Origin: Streptococcaceae bacterium
GTDB lineage: Bacteria; Bacillota; Bacilli; Lactobacillales; Streptococcaceae
Assembly (NCBI GenBank): GCA_022484805.1
Contig: JAKVKP010000008.1
Location: 1 to 64,000, forward strand
Direction of reading: 5' to 3'
DNA: 64,000 nt
The notes below the pieces were generated by a model. The model worked only from the letters and a program-made list of their open reading frames with translations, searched no databases and was not told where the DNA came from. Positions 40,634 to 52,200 of this stretch are shown here, in pieces; position 1 is the stretch's first letter, and every line of letters starts with the position of its first letter. A program made the position numbers and the translations under genes.

Positions 40634-41347
40634 TTACATCAATGTAAATAATCCTACGGCTAATAAGCCACCAACAATCGGTGCTATAATAGGTATCCAG
40701 CTATATGCCCAATCAGAGTCACCTTTATTTTTAATTGGTAAAATGAAGTGTGCAATTCTTGGTCCTAAATCACGAGCTGGGTTAATTGCATAGCCTGTTG
40801 CACCACCAAGTGATAAGCCAATTGCTAATATCAGTCCACCAACCGCAAAGACATTTGTACCCTCTGCAAATTGAGTTCCGCCGAAAGCCAAAAGACCTAA
40901 AACTAGTAAAAAGGTGCCAATCGTTTCAGAGATAAAATTCGCTGGATAGTTGCGAATCGCTGGACCTGTTGCAAAAGTACCTAGGATAGCACCTTGATCT
41001 ATTGTTGCATCCCAATGTGGTAAATAGGCCAGCCAAACCAATACTGCGCCAACAATTGCCCCCAGTAATTGAGCAATAATAAATGGTAATACCAAGTGTG
41101 CTTCGAAGCTCCCGTTTACAGCCATGGCAATAGTCACTGCAGGATTTAGATGGGCAGGTCCATTAAGGCCTGCAATGTATACTCCGACAGTCACAGCCAA
41201 AGCCCAACCAAAGGCAATGACAATCCAGCCCGAATTTTGCGCTTTACTTTTGTTAAGATTGACCGCTGCACATACACCGTCCCCCAATAAAATAAGAACG
41301 GCCATTCCAATAAACTCACTAAAAATTTGAGTCATATCTGCTGACAT
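40634..41347 (-). CDS. glpF: Glycerol facilitator (aquaglyceroporin)
   Basis: A MIP-family channel of 237 residues with six membrane helices. The two NPA half-helices are present as AHLNPAVTIAMAV and the second as YAINPARDLGPRI; the latter keeps the NPARD signature of glycerol-conducting members. It lets glycerol enter for phosphorylation by GlpK. Its ATG overlaps the glpO stop by one base (TAATG). Confidence 0.95.
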   Translation of the reverse strand: MSADMTQIFSEFIGMAVLILLGDGVCAAVNLNKSKAQNSGWIVIAFGWALAVTVGVYIAGLNGPAHLNPAVTIAMAVNGSFEAHLVLPFIIAQLLGAIVGAVLVWLAYLPHWDATIDQGAILGTFATGPAIRNYPANFISETIGTFLLVLGLLAFGGTQFAEGTNVFAVGGLILAIGLSLGGATGYAINPARDLGPRIAHFILPIKNKGDSDWAYSWIPIIAPIVGGLLAVGLFTLM

Positions 41348-43185
41348 TAATCTTCACCCGCTTTCAAATCCTTCAAATCTGATGCATTAATCACTTTATT
41401 TAACTCAACTAAGTATTCTGCTTTTTCATCCTGTGACCATTCATAAAATGCTGACATCGCTTCAAGAACTGGATGCTTAATGGCATCTAGACTATCACGC
41501 TGAAAGAGAATATGATTGGTACGGCGCATCAGATAATCACTTGGTGTCAACGCCATTTCAGCAACCATCGCATAATGAAGCATCGCTGATTCGGCCAAAC
41601 TCAATTGGTCGTATGCAGTCATCGTTTTAGCAAAGTCAAAAATCGTCAAGGCATTCATACCATAAAAATCAGCAATATAATGTGCTTCATCTTCGGATAA
41701 ACCTGCTGCAACACCAATAGCAGTATTTTTTGAAACCGTTTCTTCTACTTTTGCTGGGTCAAATTCCCCACCAGAAACCGAGTATTCTTTGGAATTGATT
41801 GATTGATAACTCTGATTATATTCATCGGATAGAATTTTTTTGATTAAATCAAGTGCACCTTCTGCCATTTTGCGATAATCCGTAATTTTACCACCCGATA
41901 GGGTAATTAAATCATCAGATTCGCGTTCAAGTGAGCTACCACGTGAAATTTGTGACGGCGATAATTCTTTTTCCCCTCGTGAATTTTCCAAGTGATTTAA
42001 GACATCCTCAACATCAACTCGACTCGCTTGATTTTGCTTGTAGGCACTAATAATATTCAAAACCTTATCGAAGCTATTGTCAGACAAACTACCATTATCA
42101 CCACCATTATAGTCAGAGCCTGAGTTGCCCATTAAAAGTGGTCTCAAGCCTGCCCAAGAGCTTTCAATATCATGAATTGTTAAATTAGCATCTGGATAGC
42201 GTTTATTGATAACGTCTAAAAGATAATCAACATCTTCCTGTGTCACGGTTGGATTTGTATAGTCGCCCTGATAATCAGTATCAGTCGTTCCAAAATAAGT
42301 TTTGCTTTCACGTGGAATGGCAAAGACCATTCGTCCATCGTGCTTTTGCGTATCAAAGTATGTAGGTTGTGGTACCGGCAATTTTTTGGCATCGACAACA
42401 AGGTGCACCCCTTTTGTTGGCCGCATTTGAGGAATCACCGCACGAGTAAAATTTAAATTGCGAATTTTATCAACCCAAGGTCCGCTAGTATTGATGACAA
42501 CTTTGGCATATACCTCAAATGTTTTACCTGTTAATAAATCCCGTGCTTTAACACCAACAATTTTATTCTTCTGATATAAAAAACCAGTTACTTTAACCTT
42601 ACTAGCTAGATAAGCGCCATCCTCTGCTGCCTTTTTTATGTTTTCAATCACCAGACGAGCATCGTTATTTCGGAAATCTAGATAGACCCCAGCCCCTTGA
42701 AGCCCTTCTTTTTTTATGTATGGCTCACGTTCTAGCACTTCTTTAGCGTTCAATGTATAATTTTCATATTTTGTACCCTTAACACCAGCTAATTGATCAT
42801 ATAAATCCATCGCAATCTTAACTGAAAACATATCAAAGGTCGTCGGGCCTTCATCATCATAAATCGGTAGTAACATTGGGTCTGGCTTGGGAATATGAGG
42901 CGCAATTTGCTGAACGATAGCTCGTTCCTTGACCGTATCTGAAACCACCTCAACATCAAATGTCTTCAAATAACGAATCCCACCATGGACTAATTTAGTC
43001 GAACGCGATGAGGTTCCCTCTGCGAAGTCTTGCATTTCGAGAAGAGCGGTTTTGATACCTGCTGCGGCTGCTTGAATTGCAACGCCTGCGCCTGTAATTC
43101 CACCACCAATAATTAATAAATCAAGTTGTTCACTCTGCATTTTATTGATACTTTCTTGACGTGTTGCCTTTGAAAAATTGATCAT
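41347..43185 (-). CDS. glpO: Alpha-glycerophosphate oxidase
   Basis: FAD enzyme oxidising glycerol-3-phosphate to DHAP with oxygen, releasing H2O2. The 612 residues begin with the FAD motif DLLIIGGGITGAGVAIQAAA, then SSRSTKLVHGGIRYL. The insertion at about 355-415, typical of the GlpO oxidases of lactic acid bacteria and absent from GlpD dehydrogenases, is present. The C-terminal DAO_C domain is complete. It lies between glpK (15 bases) and glpF (1-base overlap). Confidence 0.94.
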   Translation of the reverse strand: MINFSKATRQESINKMQSEQLDLLIIGGGITGAGVAIQAAAAGIKTALLEMQDFAEGTSSRSTKLVHGGIRYLKTFDVEVVSDTVKERAIVQQIAPHIPKPDPMLLPIYDDEGPTTFDMFSVKIAMDLYDQLAGVKGTKYENYTLNAKEVLEREPYIKKEGLQGAGVYLDFRNNDARLVIENIKKAAEDGAYLASKVKVTGFLYQKNKIVGVKARDLLTGKTFEVYAKVVINTSGPWVDKIRNLNFTRAVIPQMRPTKGVHLVVDAKKLPVPQPTYFDTQKHDGRMVFAIPRESKTYFGTTDTDYQGDYTNPTVTQEDVDYLLDVINKRYPDANLTIHDIESSWAGLRPLLMGNSGSDYNGGDNGSLSDNSFDKVLNIISAYKQNQASRVDVEDVLNHLENSRGEKELSPSQISRGSSLERESDDLITLSGGKITDYRKMAEGALDLIKKILSDEYNQSYQSINSKEYSVSGGEFDPAKVEETVSKNTAIGVAAGLSEDEAHYIADFYGMNALTIFDFAKTMTAYDQLSLAESAMLHYAMVAEMALTPSDYLMRRTNHILFQRDSLDAIKHPVLEAMSAFYEWSQDEKAEYLVELNKVINASDLKDLKAGED

Positions 43186-43200
43186 CTTAACCTTCTTTCA

Positions 43201-44715
<1,515 letters not shown>

Positions 44716-44850
44716 CTAATAAAAACCATAGAGCGTATGCTTACAATACGCATGAGTGTTTCACCAGTAAAAAGTACTGTCAACCAGTTAAATCTTACTG
44801 ATTTAAAATAAGGCCAATAATGCTGATATAAATTTATAAAACGCATTGTC

Positions 44851-44865
44851 TTGCAAGCGCTTCCT
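44851..44865. promoter_or_regulatory. cre site (CcpA operator) upstream of glpKOF
   Basis: TTGCAAGCGCTTCCT fits the consensus WTGNAANCGNWNNCW at every fixed position. It lies about 155 bases ahead of glpK. A short dyad (GCGTAT / ATACGC, about 44735-44752) sits closer to the gene in the presumed leader. Confidence 0.7.
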
Positions 44866-44892
44866 TTATGGTTTTATCTTAGCACGATAATA

Positions 44893-44939
44893 AAAAAATA
44901 GACTATCAAGAATAGACTACTTTTTTGTTATTTTTGATA
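44893..44939 (-). terminator. Terminator of the Mga-type regulator gene
   Basis: On the minus strand CTATCAA pairs with TTGATAG over a 24-nt loop and runs into TCTATTTTTTT directly after the stop codon. Confidence 0.55.
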
Positions 44940-44940
44940 G

Positions 44941-46440
44941 TTAATCTTTTTGTTGCTTGATTTCACTAATTTGAGCTTTAATTTTAGTTAAGTCAAAAGG
45001 TGTTAAAAATTCTGATAAATAATAATATGCTGCATTTACCGAAATTGGTTGTTCTACTGAAGTTAAAATTAAATCATAATACTCATGTGGTCGATATTTT
45101 TCAACGTGAACCTGAGCAATACTGGATAATTCTATTGACAAAAAATGATAAAGAGATTCACCAAAGCTTGGCAAATTTACTAAGTCAATCGCAACAGAGA
45201 TTACCTTATGTAATGACAAGTTAATTGAGATTAAAATATTTGCATAATTTAACCAAAGGAATTTATGATCAGAGGTGGGCAGGTTAAGCAGCTCACAGGT
45301 TGTTCCAATCAAATCATTAATCAAAGCTGACATTTCTGGTGTAAGAAATTGTTGAAAATATTGTCTCACTCTCTCCATTTCATAAAAATCAAGCTGTCCA
45401 TGAAAACACAGTACCTGAGCATGTACCTGTGAGAGTTTGTAAGTCAAATTTTTTTCATCTGAAATGCTCAAACGCTGATAGCCATAATAAGCAACAATCA
45501 TTTCACGACTATAAGTATCCAATAGAGCAGTTGAAATTTTTTTACGTCTTGTTAAATCATAGGTCGCAAAATTATCCTCACCCAAAATATCAAAGCTGAT
45601 AAAAAAGCAATAAAACATCGCACCTTCATTCTTACCAACGTAGCTTATAAAATGCCTAAAATATTTTTCAACCAATTTTGTTATCTTTTGGTAAAGCTTA
45701 TCCTCTTCAAATTTATCTATAATTTGCATTAATCTCTTATTTTCATGGTTCGCAACCATAACACGGTGTTGGGTCACAAAAAGCCAGCAGCTAAGACGAT
45801 TGAGGGCAATTTTAGAAAAGGTATGCTTAAATTCTGGTTGAAGCTTTGCTAGTAATCTTTGAGCTTCCAAATCATTACTAGAAAAGCCTGTATCTAGCTT
45901 CAAAAATAATTGATAATAAAAGTAGCGAATTTGTAACTCATCACCAACTAGCTGACCGTTTTTAATACCTACATTAAAATCTTTAAGCACTTGATTCAGT
46001 TCTCTCAACTTTCGAAAAATTGTCGCTTCACTGCTATTGAACTCCTGCGTCAATTGAAAGGTTGAAAATTTTTTATTTTTAAAGACAAATTCCAAAATTT
46101 GAAATGCAAGACTGTGCCTTAGATATGTCATGATTATTTTATCTAAATTAATATCGGATGAAAAATCAAGCTGCCACTCTTTATCCACCTGCTTAATCTC
46201 GAAGTAAGCGCCCAATGGCTGACAAAGAAGCGTGATTTCCATTAAATATTCTTTAAGTGCATTTTGTGTTAAATTAACTTTTTTGGCTAGCTTTTGTTTA
46301 TTTATTTTGCCATCATGAAACAAAAACTGCCGAACAATTTCAACCTGTAGCGCCTCTTTTTTGTCTAGTAAGTCATCAAGCTTCATTGGATTTATCGCTA
46401 CTTTCATTTTATTAAATGTTATTAATTGTCTCAATTTCAA
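44941..46440 (-). CDS. Mga-type helix-turn-helix transcriptional regulator
   Basis: The 499-residue protein has two N-terminal winged-helix DNA-binding regions (KINKQKLAKKVNLTQNALKE near 45; KFSTFQLTQEFNSSEATIFR near 122). PRD-like helical segments and a C-terminal PTS EIIB-like part follow, the plan of Mga/AtxA-class virulence and sugar regulators. Its target is unknown; its position upstream of glpKOF makes that operon a candidate. I use TTG 46440, which fits a promoter only about 20 bases upstream; ATG codons at 46407 and 46386 lack binding sites, so the start is uncertain. Confidence 0.75.
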   Translation of the reverse strand: MKLRQLITFNKMKVAINPMKLDDLLDKKEALQVEIVRQFLFHDGKINKQKLAKKVNLTQNALKEYLMEITLLCQPLGAYFEIKQVDKEWQLDFSSDINLDKIIMTYLRHSLAFQILEFVFKNKKFSTFQLTQEFNSSEATIFRKLRELNQVLKDFNVGIKNGQLVGDELQIRYFYYQLFLKLDTGFSSNDLEAQRLLAKLQPEFKHTFSKIALNRLSCWLFVTQHRVMVANHENKRLMQIIDKFEEDKLYQKITKLVEKYFRHFISYVGKNEGAMFYCFFISFDILGEDNFATYDLTRRKKISTALLDTYSREMIVAYYGYQRLSISDEKNLTYKLSQVHAQVLCFHGQLDFYEMERVRQYFQQFLTPEMSALINDLIGTTCELLNLPTSDHKFLWLNYANILISINLSLHKVISVAIDLVNLPSFGESLYHFLSIELSSIAQVHVEKYRPHEYYDLILTSVEQPISVNAAYYYLSEFLTPFDLTKIKAQISEIKQQKD

Positions 46441-46462
46441 GACACGCCCTACTTCGGATTTT

Positions 46463-46491
46463 ATTCTAGTTGAATATGAAGTGAATGTCTA
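46463..46491 (-). promoter_or_regulatory. Promoter of the Mga-type regulator gene
   Basis: TAGACA (46491-46486), 17-nt spacer and TAGAAT (46468-46463) on the minus strand, giving a leader of roughly 15-20 bases. Beyond it, 46492-46708 is AT-rich and without a supportable gene. Confidence 0.55.
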
Positions 46492-46708
46492 CTATTTGCT
46501 TTTCACAATTAAAATTGATGAATATTATATAAGGAAATTATTGATAATATTTTTCCTAAATACAAGTAACTTTACTCTCTTTGAATTAATCAACGCAACA
46601 AAATTATAGATAATTTTTTGTGTTCATTTTTGAATTATTTAGTAAAATTGACACAACGCTATGACTAATAATCGATACCTTAAATTAGCAATTAATCACG
46701 CTAGACTA

Positions 46709-46741
46709 AAAAACAGCCGAATAACAAGCTTCGACTGTTTT
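46709..46741 (-). terminator. Terminator of pnp
   Basis: On the minus strand AAAACAGTCGAA and TTCGGCTGTTTT pair around an 8-nt loop, ending in a T-run, 20 bases past the stop. Confidence 0.85.
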
Positions 46742-46760
46742 AAATATTTATTTAACTCAA

Positions 46761-48863
46761 TTATTTACTTTCTAATAGTGCTTTTCTTGAAGCATTAACT
46801 CGACCACGATCGTCAATTTCAGTCACCTTAACTAAAACCTCATCGCCAAGCTTAACGATATCTTCGACTTTACCAACTCGTTCATTAGCGAGCTGAGAAA
46901 TATGAACAAGCGCGTCTGTACCTTCAAATAAATTAACAAAGGCACCGAATTTTTCAATTCGTACAACCTTGGCAAGGTAAGTTTCACCAACCTTAGCCGC
47001 TTTAGTCAAGCGCTCAATAATTGCTTTGGCACGTTCAATTCCATCAGCATCATCCGAATAAATTGAGACCAAGCCGGCCTCGTCAATATCAATTTTAACG
47101 CCTGTCTCATCAATAATTTTATTGATTTGTTCGCCGCCTTTACCAATAACCACTTTAATTTTATCTTCATCAATTTTAATAAAGTCAATTTTAGGTGCAT
47201 ATTCTGAAACGGTTGGTCTTGGTTCAGCAATCGTATCAGTAATCACCTTAAGTATTTCAAAGCGTGCTGTTTTAGCCTGAGCCAAGGCTTCACGAAGAAT
47301 TTCTTCGGTAATCCCTTCAATTTTAATATCCATTTGCAACGCAGTGATACCATCTTTTGTACCAGCTACCTTGAAATCCATATCACCAAAGTGATCTTCT
47401 AAACCTTGAATATCGGTTAAAATTGTATAATTTGCACCATCTGAAATTAAGCCCATTGCAATTCCGGCAACTGGCGCTTTAATCGGTACCCCACCCGCCA
47501 TTAAAGCAAGCGTACCTGCACAAATTGAGGCCTGAGATGATGAACCATTAGATTCTAAAACATCTGCCACTAGACGAATCATATAAGGAAATTCTTCGAG
47601 CGATGGAATCACTTGTTCTAAGGCACGTTCACCTAATGCACCGTGACCAATTTCACGACGGCCCGGACTTCCTGAGCGACCAGTCGAGCCTACTGAATAT
47701 TGTGGGAAATTATAATGATGAATGAAGCGCTTTTTATATTCCTCACCTAATCCATCAATTCTTTGTGCTTCTGATAATGGTGCTAAGGTTAAAACAGACA
47801 AAGCCTGTGTTTGTCCTCGTGTAAATAAGCCAGAAGCATGAACACGTGGCAAGAAATCAATTTCAGCATCCAACGGTCTAATTTCATCAATTTTACGACC
47901 ATCAGGACGCACTTTATCTTCGGTAATCAGACGACGAACTTCTGAATGCTCCATAATTTCCAAGATTTCGACCACTTCACGCATTTTGCGTACTTTGTCT
48001 TCGTCTTCAGCAAATTTTTCTTCATAAATGGCAATGACCTTTTCACGAACAGCATTCGTTGCATCCTCACGTGCCAATTTTTCTTCAACCTGTACTGCTT
48101 GAGCTAATTCAGGATAGTAAGCATCGTTAATTTCACGAGATAGCTCTGCATCCACTTGTAGCAATTCAACCTCTGATTTTTCCTTACCAACCGCAGCGAC
48201 AATTTCCTCTTGGAAAGCAACTAGTGCCTTAATTGCCGCATGACCAGCCATTAAAGCTTCAAGCATAACTTCTTCTGATAACTCTTTAGCGCCTGATTCA
48301 ACCATATTGATTGCTTCACTCGTACCTGCTACAGAAAGCTCTAGTAATGATTTTTCATATTGTTCAACCGTTGGATTAATCACTAATTCGCCATCAACAT
48401 AACCAACCTCGACTCCTGCAATTGGGCCATTAAATGGGATGTCGGAAATTGAAAGCGCAAGTGAGGCACCAAACATCGCTGCCATTGGTGCACTATTATC
48501 CTCATCAAAGCTCAAAACAGTATTGGTAATTTGAACTTCATTTCTAAAGCCTTCCGCAAACATTGGGCGAATTGGACGGTCAATCAAGCGTGCTGTCAAG
48601 GTTGCATCGGTTGATGGACGACCTTCACGCTTTAAAAAGCCACCAGGAATTTTACCTGAAGCATACATTTTTTCTTCATAATTGACAGTTAATGGGAAAA
48701 AATCACCATCACGCATGCCTTTGCTCATCACTGCTGCTGATAATACGGTTGTATCACCATAGCGTACCACGACTGCACCATTGGCCTGCTTGGCAACTTG
48801 ACCAACTTCAACGACTAATGGACGACCTGCCCATTCAGTTGAAAAAACTTTTTTTTCTGACAT
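46761..48863 (-). CDS. pnp: Polyribonucleotide nucleotidyltransferase
   Basis: Phosphorolytic 3'-5' exoribonuclease of the RNA degradosome. The 700-residue protein has two RNase PH domains ([20 protein letters not shown] at the start; [20 protein letters not shown] near 390). A KH domain ([17 protein letters not shown]) and an S1 domain ([20 protein letters not shown]) end it. ATG 48863 has GAGGAG five bases upstream; the longer frame to 48896 has no site. rpsO, its usual partner, is not upstream here. Confidence 0.97.
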   Translation of the reverse strand: MSEKKVFSTEWAGRPLVVEVGQVAKQANGAVVVRYGDTTVLSAAVMSKGMRDGDFFPLTVNYEEKMYASGKIPGGFLKREGRPSTDATLTARLIDRPIRPMFAEGFRNEVQITNTVLSFDEDNSAPMAAMFGASLALSISDIPFNGPIAGVEVGYVDGELVINPTVEQYEKSLLELSVAGTSEAINMVESGAKELSEEVMLEALMAGHAAIKALVAFQEEIVAAVGKEKSEVELLQVDAELSREINDAYYPELAQAVQVEEKLAREDATNAVREKVIAIYEEKFAEDEDKVRKMREVVEILEIMEHSEVRRLITEDKVRPDGRKIDEIRPLDAEIDFLPRVHASGLFTRGQTQALSVLTLAPLSEAQRIDGLGEEYKKRFIHHYNFPQYSVGSTGRSGSPGRREIGHGALGERALEQVIPSLEEFPYMIRLVADVLESNGSSSQASICAGTLALMAGGVPIKAPVAGIAMGLISDGANYTILTDIQGLEDHFGDMDFKVAGTKDGITALQMDIKIEGITEEILREALAQAKTARFEILKVITDTIAEPRPTVSEYAPKIDFIKIDEDKIKVVIGKGGEQINKIIDETGVKIDIDEAGLVSIYSDDADGIERAKAIIERLTKAAKVGETYLAKVVRIEKFGAFVNLFEGTDALVHISQLANERVGKVEDIVKLGDEVLVKVTEIDDRGRVNASRKALLESK

Positions 48864-49239
48864 CTGTTCTCCTCTTAGATTGAAATAATCAATCAATATT
48901 ATTCATACGTGCTACTAAACAAATCTAAATCAATCAAAGCTTGCTTGACTTAGACTTGTTAAGTAGTACTGAATCGACTTTAAAATTAATCTATTTTTAA
49001 AGCTGACCCAGTATAGTACACGTACCTTTCTATTTTATCTTAAAAAGTTCAAAAAAGCGATATTAAATTCTAGAACGACAGTTGAAAGCCGAAATGACTC
49101 ATTTAGACAAGGACAAACGATGAACAAGGATTGTTGAAATAAATGAGATTTGCAAATTTAGTTGCTTAGTCAACTGATCGCAAAAAAATGCTTGAATCGG
49201 TTGAGCTTGTCAAGCCATTGAGACTAGAGAGTTGGCAAA
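48864..49239. other. Upstream region of pnp, no gene seen
   Basis: No ORF with a ribosome binding site is present. It contains a hairpin at 48978-49002 (CTTTAAAA / TTTTAAAG around 9 bases) in the probable pnp leader, and the nuclease terminator at 49182-49215. In E. coli, RNase III cuts a pnp leader hairpin for autoregulation; whether this stem serves so is unknown. Confidence 0.5.
49182..49215 (-). terminator. Terminator of the nuclease gene
   Basis: On the minus strand GCTTGA and TCAAGC pair around 14 bases, followed by ATTTTTTTG. Confidence 0.6.
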
Positions 49240-50016
49240 TTAGTTTTTCGCTTTTTGACTGGTACCAGTTGCATAGTTAATCTGAAAGTTATCTTGGACG
49301 TTATAAATAAACACATTAAATGATATTTGCTGATCCTCAATACTCGCAGCCTCAAGCTGAACACCACGACAAACAAGCTCATCATTCTGAAAATACGGTG
49401 TCACCCGATAACGTACATGGTGATTCGTTGTTTTTAAATAACTCGCAATCTTCTGTTCATATTCAACCATATAGATCTGATTGAGTTGCTGTGTCCCTGT
49501 AAAAAGATTTTGCCAATTGGCGTTTTCCCCCGTCAACTGATGTGCAATTAAATGCGAGCGGTTATAGAGCCAAGTATCATTATTGATTTTCTTTTGATGC
49601 CAACCACTAGGATAAACATTTGAAATATCTTCTCGCTGCTTATTTGGCATTAAGCTTTTATGTAGCATTGCATTGGCGGTACCAACGCGATTATATTGGT
49701 CCAGCGGACTGAAGGATTGCCACGCCCCCTGAGTTAAAGCTAAATCAGACTTTTCAAAATTTGGTATCCCTTGATTAATCGAAACAACCGGACTTCCTGT
49801 GTAGGCTAGCTTAACATTTGCTTGATTCTTTAACTTTACTATCTCACCACTTGTGTCTTCATTCTGACCTAAGAATTGATTTACTTTTTGCTGAGCACTA
49901 TCATTAAATGCCAAAAAAAGAAAAATGCTGACAAATAAAATTGAAAGACACTTTTGTGTTGTTGACATTTTTTGAAATTGCTTAACTTGCCGTTTAATTT
50001 TTCGATAATTTGCCAT
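49240..50016 (-). CDS. Membrane-anchored DNA/RNA non-specific endonuclease (EndA-like)
   Basis: A 258-residue nuclease with a basic N-terminus, one membrane helix (about 21-38, SILFVSIFLFLAF) and an outside beta-beta-alpha-Me domain. The catalytic motif is NRSHLIAHQLTGENANWQN, the NRSH variant of DRGH. LTGENANWQNLFTGTQQLNQ continues the metal site. In pneumococcus the relative EndA degrades one strand of DNA during uptake; here it could also be nutritional. ATG 50016 is preceded by GAAAGG at long spacing; ATG 50040 has no site. Confidence 0.85.
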   Translation of the reverse strand: MANYRKIKRQVKQFQKMSTTQKCLSILFVSIFLFLAFNDSAQQKVNQFLGQNEDTSGEIVKLKNQANVKLAYTGSPVVSINQGIPNFEKSDLALTQGAWQSFSPLDQYNRVGTANAMLHKSLMPNKQREDISNVYPSGWHQKKINNDTWLYNRSHLIAHQLTGENANWQNLFTGTQQLNQIYMVEYEQKIASYLKTTNHHVRYRVTPYFQNDELVCRGVQLEAASIEDQQISFNVFIYNVQDNFQINYATGTSQKAKN

Positions 50017-50124
50017 GATAACCAACCTTTCATTAAGCAATTATAACCTAAAGTCATGTTTAATTATAAAAAAAATTAAAACTATCATTCACACCAAACA
50101 ATTAATTCATGCAAACATAAGAAG

Positions 50125-50148
50125 AGGCCGTGACCAAAGTCACAGCCT
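50125..50148 (-). terminator. Terminator of fhs
   Basis: AGGCTGTGAC and GTCACGGCCT form a stem with a 4-nt loop on the minus strand; the following CTTCTT is only mildly U-rich. Confidence 0.6.
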
Positions 50149-50175
50149 AACCTTTAACAGAACTTATTATTTAGT

Positions 50176-51849
50176 TTAAAATAAACCAATCGCATTTCCG
50201 TGTTCATCAATATCCATTTTTAAGGCAGCAGGTTGCTTCGGCAAGCCTGGCATCGTCATCACATCACCAGTTAAGGCAACGATAAAGCCCGCTCCTAATT
50301 TAGGGACTAATTCACGAATCGTTACTTCAAAATCACTCGGTGCACCTAATAAAGTCGGATCATCAGATAGTGAATATTGCGTCTTTGCCATACAAATTGG
50401 TAGCTTATCCCATCCATTGGCCGTAAAATCCTTAATTTGATTTTTTGCTTTCTTTTCAAAGACTACTTGTCGACCGCCGTATATTTTTTGCACAATTGCT
50501 GTGATTTTTTCTTCAATCGATTGATCAAGCTGATAGGTTGTTTCAAAAGCCTGATTTTCTGCAGTTTCAATCACCTCAACCAAGCGTTTAGCAAGTGCAA
50601 CGCCACCATCAGCACCCTTTTCCCAAACCTGCGCTAATTCAACTGGCGCATTTATTTTTTCACAAAGTTCAATCAATGTCTCAACTTCTGCTCGCGTATC
50701 AGTAATAAACTCATTAACTGCTACCACAACAGGCAAATTAAATTCCTTAATGTTTTGAATATGCTTTTCTAAATTGGCAAATCCTGTTTTCAACGCAGAA
50801 ACATTTTCATTGGATAACGCATCCTTTTTGACACCACCATGCATTTTCAGAGCACGAATTGTTGCCACAATCACAACTGCATCCGGCGTTTTACCAAGCG
50901 CTCGCGTCTTAATATTTAAAAATTTTTCAGCACCGAGATCGGCACCAAAGCCTGCTTCCGTCACCGTATAATCACCTAATTTAAGAGCCGTACTGGTTGC
51001 TAAAACCGAATTACAGCCATGAGCGATATTAGCAAATGGTCCGCCATGAACAAGCGTCGGAGTCCCATAAATCGTTTGAACAAGATTAGGCTTAATAGCA
51101 TCTTTCAAAACTAAAGCAAGTGCACCTTCAACCTTTAAATCACCCACTGTAATGGGCTGTTTTGAAAAATCATAAGCAATCACAATTTTTGCAAGTCTTG
51201 CCTTCAAATCTTGGATGTCTCTTGACAGGCAAAGTACCGCCATGATTTCACTTGCGACCGTGATATCGAAACCATCTTGACGTGGCACACCTTGAAAAGG
51301 CCCTCCAAGACCGACTACAACCTGTCTGAGTGCACGGTCATTTAAATCAACTACTCTCTTCCATACTACTCGACGCTGGTCAATATTAAGCTCATTCCCC
51401 TGCTGCAAGTGGTTATCTAAAAGTGCTGACAAGGCATTATTTGCTGTCGTAATGGCATGCATGTCACCAGTAAAATGTAAATTAATATCTTCCATTGGCA
51501 AAACCTGAGAAAGTCCGCCACCTGTGGCACCACCTTTTACACCCATAACAGGCCCTAATGAGGGCTCGCGTAGTGCAATCACTGTTTGCTTACCAATTTG
51601 ATTTAGTGCATCCCCTAAGCCAATCGTCACCGTCGATTTACCTTCACCTGCTGGGGTCGGATTAATTGCAGTAACAAGAATCAATTTACCATCAGTATTG
51701 TCCTTTAAACGATTAATGGCAGAAAAATCAATTTTAGCTTTATATTTACCATATTTTTCAAGCTCATCCTCATTAAGATCTATTTTTTCAATAATTTCTT
51801 CAATTCGTTTAAGTTCAATACTCTGTGCAATTTCAATATCAGATTTCAT
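50176..51849 (-). CDS. fhs: Formate--tetrahydrofolate ligase
   Basis: ATP-dependent synthesis of 10-formyl-THF from formate, feeding purines and formyl-Met-tRNA. The 557 residues show the P-loop-like [20 protein letters not shown] near 58, then the [20 protein letters not shown] stretch. The conserved C-terminal end, [20 protein letters not shown], is present. ATG 51849 has AGGAGG four bases upstream; a longer frame to 51885 would start within the promoter. A TATAAT at 51889-51884 marks its own promoter. Confidence 0.96.
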   Translation of the reverse strand: MKSDIEIAQSIELKRIEEIIEKIDLNEDELEKYGKYKAKIDFSAINRLKDNTDGKLILVTAINPTPAGEGKSTVTIGLGDALNQIGKQTVIALREPSLGPVMGVKGGATGGGLSQVLPMEDINLHFTGDMHAITTANNALSALLDNHLQQGNELNIDQRRVVWKRVVDLNDRALRQVVVGLGGPFQGVPRQDGFDITVASEIMAVLCLSRDIQDLKARLAKIVIAYDFSKQPITVGDLKVEGALALVLKDAIKPNLVQTIYGTPTLVHGGPFANIAHGCNSVLATSTALKLGDYTVTEAGFGADLGAEKFLNIKTRALGKTPDAVVIVATIRALKMHGGVKKDALSNENVSALKTGFANLEKHIQNIKEFNLPVVVAVNEFITDTRAEVETLIELCEKINAPVELAQVWEKGADGGVALAKRLVEVIETAENQAFETTYQLDQSIEEKITAIVQKIYGGRQVVFEKKAKNQIKDFTANGWDKLPICMAKTQYSLSDDPTLLGAPSDFEVTIRELVPKLGAGFIVALTGDVMTMPGLPKQPAALKMDIDEHGNAIGLF

Positions 51850-51883
51850 ACATCCTCCTGTAATAAAAAAACAATTCCTATTC

Positions 51884-51889
51884 ATTATA
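51884..51889 (-). promoter_or_regulatory. -10 element of the fhs promoter
   Basis: The minus strand reads GAGCTATAATG, with TTCACA 18 bases upstream as -35. The leader would be about 28 bases, so the structured element at 52032-52162 is outside the fhs mRNA if this is the only promoter. Confidence 0.5.
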
Positions 51890-52031
51890 GCTCAATTGAC
51901 TATTTTTTGTGAACATTTCAAAGATAAGTCTAAAAATTATTCGTAAAAGTACGTATTTTAAAGCTAATTAAGGATTTACAAACGATATAACATCGTTATT
52001 TATAATTAAAAATTATTATTAAACAAAAATC

Positions 52032-52162
52032 TCAGTATTTATGCCACCTTTGAACTGAAGTTTTTAAAGCGCCCCTTGGTTGCTCCTAAAAAGAAGTTCA
52101 ATGTATACCTTTGTCACTTACTGCCTCAAATTTCATACCGAAATTCTCGGAGTGTAAGTAAC
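52032..52162. other. Unassigned two-hairpin element (possible small RNA or repeat)
   Basis: The hairpin at 52050-52101 has TTGAACT and AGTTCAA as outer arms and TTTTT/AAAAA inside, with a GC-rich head (GCGCCCCTTGGTTGCTCC). The hairpin at 52113-52162 has GTCACTTAC and GTAAGTAAC (one mismatch) with an inner AAATTTC/GAAATT stem. The flanks are very AT-rich. The element lies between the rhodanese terminator and the fhs promoter. It matches no riboswitch, SRP, 6S or tmRNA pattern I know, and the strand cannot be fixed. Confidence 0.45.
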
Positions 52163-52165
52163 AAT

Positions 52166-52200
52166 AGCAAAAGAAGCTAGGAAAAATATCCTAGCTTCTT
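52166..52200 (-). terminator. Terminator of the yqgN-to-rhodanese operon
   Basis: AAGAAGCTAGG and CCTAGCTTCTT form an 11-bp stem around eight bases; on the minus strand TT follows. It touches the stop codon of the rhodanese gene. Confidence 0.75.

Noticed and set aside
46361-46609. A plus-strand frame overlapping the start of the Mga-type gene
   Set aside because: It has no binding site, overlaps the regulator gene and its promoter, and has a low-complexity, AT-driven composition.
51850-52162. THF or ZTP riboswitch upstream of fhs
   Set aside because: Neither the THF core nor the ZTP 3' CCGCCUGGG segment is found, and a good promoter lies between the structured element and fhs.
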